From assembly GCA_025451845.1 (NCBI GenBank), contig JANWJS010000027.1, forward strand, positions 99,454-163,453: a stretch of DNA of 64,000 bases, in the 5' to 3' direction. The notes beneath the pieces were generated by a model. The model saw only the letters and a list, made by a program, of their open reading frames with translations, was not told where the DNA came from and did not search any database. A program made the position numbers and the translations under genes. This stretch comes from Steroidobacteraceae bacterium (lineage in GTDB: Bacteria > Pseudomonadota > Gammaproteobacteria > Steroidobacterales > Steroidobacteraceae). This document shows, piece after piece, positions 60,277-64,000 of this stretch (positions are counted from its first letter, which is position 1; each line of letters starts with the position of its first letter).

Positions 60277-60460
60277 GCCCTCGGCCCTGGGCATCCGTGC
60301 CCTGGGGCGCTCCCACGAGGACCCGCTGCGTGTCCGCGACAAAGAGAGCGCGCTCGCCAGCGCGCGTTTCCAGGCATTCGCCACAAAAACCCCCCGTTTC
60401 CTTGGAATTAGGGTAAATTCCCGCGCGTCGCTTGATTCGAGCACGCGTGGCCCTTTCCGC

Positions 60461-60940
60461 ATGACCCGTCTGCTGCTGCTGAACGGCCCGAACCTCAATC
60501 TGCTCGGAACCCGGGAGCCCGGGATCTACGGTGCGCAAACGCTCGCGGCCATCGAGCAGCAGGCCGTGCAGCTCGCCCGTGATGAGGGCCGGGAGCTCGT
60601 CTGCTTCCAGAGCAATGCCGAGCACGAGCTCGTTGCCCGCATCCAGCAGGCAGCCGCCGACCGGATCGGGGTGCTGATCTTCAATCCCGGCGCCTTCACG
60701 CACACCAGCGTCGCACTGCGCGATGCGGTGCTGGCGATGCGGCTGCCGATGATCGAAGTGCATCTCTCCAACCCGCAGGCGCGTGAGGAATTCAGGCGCA
60801 AGTCCTACTTCTCCGATATTGCACTCGGCGTGATCTCAGGCTTCGGCGCGCTGGGTTATGAGCTTGCGGTGCGTGCGGCCTGCCGGCATCTGGCGGGCGG
60901 CGCGGCCAGGACCCAGGCCGGGCCGCCGGCCTCGCCCTGA
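60461..60940 (+). CDS. aroQ: 3-dehydroquinate dehydratase, type II
   Basis: Third step of the shikimate pathway. The ATG at 60461 gives 159 residues: [21 protein letters not shown] (start shown only in part), the catalytic Tyr in the IYG motif, [25 protein letters not shown] and [14 protein letters not shown] with the catalytic His. The frame is open upstream without similarity. It precedes accB-accC, the conserved aroQ-accBC order. Confidence 0.96.
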   Translation: MTRLLLLNGPNLNLLGTREPGIYGAQTLAAIEQQAVQLARDEGRELVCFQSNAEHELVARIQQAAADRIGVLIFNPGAFTHTSVALRDAVLAMRLPMIEVHLSNPQAREEFRRKSYFSDIALGVISGFGALGYELAVRAACRHLAGGAARTQAGPPASP

Positions 60941-60993
60941 CGCGCGACGGCCCTTTCCAACACGACTCACAGACCAGGGGGAGCATTCCCGGC

Positions 60994-61491
60994 ATGGACA
61001 TTCGAAAAATCAAAAAACTGATCGAGCTGCTGGACGAATCCGGCATCGCGGAGATCGAGATCAAGGAGGGCGAAGAGGCGGTGCGGATCAGCCGCATGCC
61101 GCCAGCGGGTGCCGCGGCTCACCTGCCGCCGCAGGCCTGGTTCGCGCCCCCGCCCGGCTGGGACGGCGGGCGCGCGGCCGCGCCGATGCCGGCATCGGCC
61201 GAAGCGGCCGTTCAGCGAGCCGGGGGCGGCGAGAGCGCCGCGAAGCCGAAGCCCAACGAGCACGTCATCACGGCTCCCATGGTGGGCACCTTCTATGGCG
61301 CCCCATCGCCGGGCGCCAAGGCCTTCGTCGAGATAGGCGACGAAGTGAAAGTCGGACAGGTGCTCTGCATCATCGAGGCCATGAAGATGATGAACCAGAT
61401 CGAGGCCGATCGCGCGGGTCGGATTACCTCGATCATGGCGCGCAACGGCGATCCGGTCGAGTTCGGTCAACCCCTCTTCGTCGTCGAATAA
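60994..61491 (+). CDS. accB: Biotin carboxyl carrier protein of acetyl-CoA carboxylase
   Basis: Carries biotin between AccC and AccAD for malonyl-CoA synthesis. The 165-residue protein has the N-terminal segment [20 protein letters not shown], an Ala/Pro linker (about 50-90) and the biotinyl domain with EAMKMMNQ, biotin site Lys131. A GGGGGAG ribosome site precedes the ATG. accC follows 9 bp later. Confidence 0.97.
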   Translation: MDIRKIKKLIELLDESGIAEIEIKEGEEAVRISRMPPAGAAAHLPPQAWFAPPPGWDGGRAAAPMPASAEAAVQRAGGGESAAKPKPNEHVITAPMVGTFYGAPSPGAKAFVEIGDEVKVGQVLCIIEAMKMMNQIEADRAGRITSIMARNGDPVEFGQPLFVVE

Positions 61492-61500
61492 GCGCGATCT

Positions 61501-62844
61501 ATGCTGGAGAAGGTCGTCATCGCCAACCGCGGCGAGATTGCTCTGCGCATCCTACGGGCCTGCCGCGAGCTCGGCATCAAGACGGTCGCGGTACATTCCA
61601 CCGCCGACTACAGCCTCAAGCACGTGCTGCTCTCGGACGAGTCCGTGTGTATCGGGCCGCCTCCTTCGGTGGGCAGTTATCTGAACATGCCGGCGATCAT
61701 CAGCGCCGCCGAAGTCACGGATTCCGTCGCCATCCATCCGGGGTACGGCTTCCTGTCCGAGAACGCCGATTTCGCCGAGCGCGTCGAGAACAGCGGTTTC
61801 GTGTTCGTAGGTCCGCGGGCGGAAACGATCCGCACCATGGGCGACAAGGTGTCGGCGATCCGGGTGATGAAGAGTCACGGGGTGCCGTGCGTCCCGGGCT
61901 CGGACGGTCCCTTGGGAGACGAGCCGGAGGAAAACCTGCGCGTCGCCCGCGACATCGGCTACCCGGTGATCATCAAGGCCTCGGGCGGCGGTGGCGGCCG
62001 CGGCATGCGCGTGGTGCACAGCGAGGCCTCTTTGCTCAACTCCATCGGCATCACCCGGGCGGAGGCGCGCGCAGCCTTTGGCAATGATCAGGTGTACATG
62101 GAGAAGTTTCTGGACCGGCCGCGGCATATCGAGTTCCAGGTGCTCGCGGACGGCCATGGCAACGTCATCCACCTGGGCGAGCGCGACTGCTCCATGCAGC
62201 GCCGCCATCAGAAGGTGTTGGAGGAAGCTCCCGCGCCGGGTATCAACGCGCGGCAGCGGCGGATCATGGGTGAGCGCTGCGTCGAAGCCTGCCGCGCGGT
62301 CGGCTATCGCAGCGCCGGCACGCTGGAGTTTCTTTACCAGGATGCGGAGTTCTATTTCATCGAGATGAACACCCGCATTCAGGTCGAGCATCCGGTCACC
62401 GAGCTGGTCACCGGCATCGACATCGTCAAGGCGCAGCTCCTCATTGCCGCAGGCGAGCGTCTGGCCTACGTTCAGAGCGACGTGCAGATGCGCGGGCATG
62501 CCATCGAGTGCCGCATCAACGCCGAGGACCCCAAGACTTTCATGCCTTCCCCCGGCCCAATCCGTCTGTGGCACGCGCCGGGCGGGCCCGGCATCCGCGT
62601 CGACAGCCACGTGTATTCCGGCTACCACGTCCCGCCTAACTACGACTCGCTCATCGGCAAGCTCATCGCCCACGGCGATACGCGCGAGACCGCCATCGCA
62701 CGTATGAAGAATGCCCTCGCGGAAATGGTGATCGAAGGCATCAAAACGAACGTGCCACTGCACCAGGAGATCTGCAACCACGCAGCCTTCCAGAAAGGCG
62801 GCACCGACATTCACTACCTGGAAAGGCGACTCGGACTGAGGTAG
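61501..62844 (+). CDS. accC: Biotin carboxylase subunit of acetyl-CoA carboxylase
   Basis: ATP-dependent carboxylation of biotin on AccB. The 447-residue protein shows [20 protein letters not shown], the glycine-rich ATP loop [14 protein letters not shown], the bicarbonate and biotin region [19 protein letters not shown] and [16 protein letters not shown]. It follows accB directly and precedes prmA by 5 bp. Confidence 0.98.
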   Translation: MLEKVVIANRGEIALRILRACRELGIKTVAVHSTADYSLKHVLLSDESVCIGPPPSVGSYLNMPAIISAAEVTDSVAIHPGYGFLSENADFAERVENSGFVFVGPRAETIRTMGDKVSAIRVMKSHGVPCVPGSDGPLGDEPEENLRVARDIGYPVIIKASGGGGGRGMRVVHSEASLLNSIGITRAEARAAFGNDQVYMEKFLDRPRHIEFQVLADGHGNVIHLGERDCSMQRRHQKVLEEAPAPGINARQRRIMGERCVEACRAVGYRSAGTLEFLYQDAEFYFIEMNTRIQVEHPVTELVTGIDIVKAQLLIAAGERLAYVQSDVQMRGHAIECRINAEDPKTFMPSPGPIRLWHAPGGPGIRVDSHVYSGYHVPPNYDSLIGKLIAHGDTRETAIARMKNALAEMVIEGIKTNVPLHQEICNHAAFQKGGTDIHYLERRLGLR

Positions 62845-62849
62845 GCGAT

Positions 62850-63755
62850 TTGGGGGCACCGTTCCTCGAGGTGAGCTGGGATCTCGGGCGGCTTGCGGCC
62901 GAGGACGCCGAGGCCGCCTGCCTCGCCTGCGGAGCGATCGCAGTCACATTCGTCGATGCCGACGATCACGACACCTCGCCGGTCCTCGAGCCGGCGCCCG
63001 CCGAATTCCGGCTCTGGCCAGCGGTACGCATCCAGGCTCTTTTTCCACCAGAGGCGGATGACAGCGTCATCGTCCGTGCGTTGAGCGGTGCGCTCGCTAT
63101 CGATCCGCGGCTGCTGCACGCGCGCAGGGTGGCCGATCGCGCCTGGGAGCGCGAGTGGCTGCGTGACTTCCATGCTATGCGGTTCGGGCGGCGGCTGTGG
63201 GTGTGCCCGCATCACGAGCGAGTCGACGAGCCGGACGCCGCGGTGGTGCGGATGGACCCCGGGCTCGCCTTCGGCACGGGTACTCACCCGACTACGGCGC
63301 TCTGTCTCGAATGGCTCGATGCCCACCCCCCGCTGGACGGCACGGTGGTTGATTTCGGCTGCGGCTCCGGCATTCTGGCGCTCGCAGCGCTGCGGCTCGG
63401 CGCCGCATCCGCGAGCTGTTTCGATATCGATAGCCAAGCGCTGATCGCCACGCGCGACAACGCGGCGGCGAACGGGCTGAGCGCGCGGGTGCGGCTCTGC
63501 CACGCCGCCGGGGCGATTCCGCCGGGCGCCGACCTTTTGCTCGCGAACATACTCTCCGGCCCGCTGGTGCAGCTGGCGCTGCGCTTCGCCGACATCGTCG
63601 GGCCGGCAGGCACGCTGGTCCTTTCTGGCCTCATGGAGCCGCAGGTACCCGAGGTGACACGCGCCTATGGCGCGTGGTTTGATATGCACCCCTTCGGGGT
63701 CCGCGAGAGTTGGGTCTGTCTCTGGGGACGGCGGAACCGCCGCGCACGCGACTGA
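62850..63755 (+). CDS. prmA: Ribosomal protein L11 methyltransferase
   Basis: Trimethylates ribosomal protein L11. The TTG at 62850 (5 bp after accC) gives 301 residues, starting with the family-like FLEVSWDLGRLAAEDAEAA. The linker region has the conserved RAWEREWLRDFHAMRFGRRLWVCP, and the SAM site is VVDFGCGSGILALAALRLG followed by the FDIDSQAL acidic strand. The NILSGPL motif (N-I/V-L pattern) marks the catalytic loop. The accBC-prmA order is conserved. Confidence 0.95.
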   Translation: MGAPFLEVSWDLGRLAAEDAEAACLACGAIAVTFVDADDHDTSPVLEPAPAEFRLWPAVRIQALFPPEADDSVIVRALSGALAIDPRLLHARRVADRAWEREWLRDFHAMRFGRRLWVCPHHERVDEPDAAVVRMDPGLAFGTGTHPTTALCLEWLDAHPPLDGTVVDFGCGSGILALAALRLGAASASCFDIDSQALIATRDNAAANGLSARVRLCHAAGAIPPGADLLLANILSGPLVQLALRFADIVGPAGTLVLSGLMEPQVPEVTRAYGAWFDMHPFGVRESWVCLWGRRNRRARD

Positions 63756-64000
63756 ATGTTCACCGTCTGCCCCAAATGCGCTCTGACCCTGGCCGTCACC
63801 GCGACGGATCTGCGCGTTGCCCAAGGCTATGTGCGCTGCGGTCGATGTCTGAACGTATTCAATGCGCTGGCGCGGCTTTCGGAGGAGCGGCCGGCCGCCG
63901 CACCCGAGCCACCGGCGGAGGCGCCCACTGCAGGAGTGGCCGAGCAGGCTGCTTCATCCGAGCAAGGCGCATCTCCCGAGCAGGACGCATCTCCCGAGCA
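63756..64000 (+). CDS. Zinc-ribbon domain protein (MJ0042/DUF3426-type), 3' end outside the window
   Basis: Only the first 81 residues are visible. They begin MFTVCPKCALTLAVTATDL and continue VRCGRCLNVFNAL, the two CxxC pairs of the MJ0042-type zinc ribbon (residues 5-8 and about 29-32). A Pro/Ala/Glu-rich linker with near-repeats (SSEQGASPEQDASPEQ) follows. Full-length members carry a membrane helix and DUF3426 and lie after prmA in many gammaproteobacteria. The ATG comes directly after the prmA stop. Confidence 0.88.
   Translation, partial: MFTVCPKCALTLAVTATDLRVAQGYVRCGRCLNVFNALARLSEERPAAAPEPPAEAPTAGVAEQAASSEQGASPEQDASPE

Overview
The window is a GC-rich, densely coded stretch of a gammaproteobacterial chromosome with about 60 protein genes and one RNA gene. 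The evidence is gene content and order: rsmI-rnpB, petBC-sspAB, ibaG-murA, kdsDC-lptCAB-rpoN-hpf-rapZ, tkt-gapA-pgk-pyk, kdkA-waaA, groESL, cutA-dsbD and accBC-prmA are arrangements known from Xanthomonadales, Nevskiales or Steroidobacterales-like gammaproteobacteria. It is a Gram-negative, respiring organism that makes LPS. No species can be named from sequence alone. No phage, insertion-sequence transposase, CRISPR array, restriction system, tRNA or rRNA was seen.

Layout. 1-2.8 kb: the end of rsmI, RNase P RNA, a repeat-rich gap, then sspB-sspA. 2.9-6.3 kb: cytochrome bc1 genes petC and petB (the Rieske gene is not beside them), divergent from a DegS-like protease. 6.3-10.6 kb: an oxidative pentose-phosphate block (pgl, a galactose mutarotase-like gene, zwf, gnd). 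10.8-18.6 kb: murA and ibaG, divergent from a compact LPS-export and sigma-54 operon. 18.8-25.8 kb: a patatin-like phospholipase and the glycolysis/Calvin-type block pyk-pgk-gapA-tkt. 26.2-32.7 kb: cpdA, then an accessory cell-surface sugar block with two GT4 glycosyltransferases, a sugar O-methyltransferase, a GT9 heptosyltransferase and a decayed paralogue of it. 32.9-37 kb: a CPBP membrane protease, mpl, rnd and adk. 37.2-40.7 kb: a pyrophosphate pair, PPi-dependent phosphofructokinase and K+-independent proton-pumping pyrophosphatase. 40.8-44.8 kb: a stand-alone receiver, a small unknown protein, msrB and a GGDEF-EAL protein. 45-50.8 kb: pcm, tolC, DUF6165, a GT9 enzyme, kdkA and waaA. 50.8-54.9 kb: a zinc-finger protein, glnE and two exported orphans. 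55.1-57.2 kb: groESL with a CIRCE operator laid on its promoter. 57.3-64 kb: cutA, dsbD, a TlpA-like protein, aroQ, accB, accC, prmA and the start of a zinc-ribbon protein.

Most genes are housekeeping. The strongest unexplained signal is a family of about eight dispersed intergenic repeats (called R1 here, up to about 110 bp), each made of two hairpins, nearly all sitting at the 3' ends of genes. Paired base changes preserve the longer stem in several copies, and in two genes (mpl, msrB) one end of the repeat supplies the last codons and the stop. A second repeat family (R2, two copies) and a 215-bp element with 29-bp inverted ends (1524-1738) also lie in gaps. I found no convincing new multi-gene defence or biosynthetic system.
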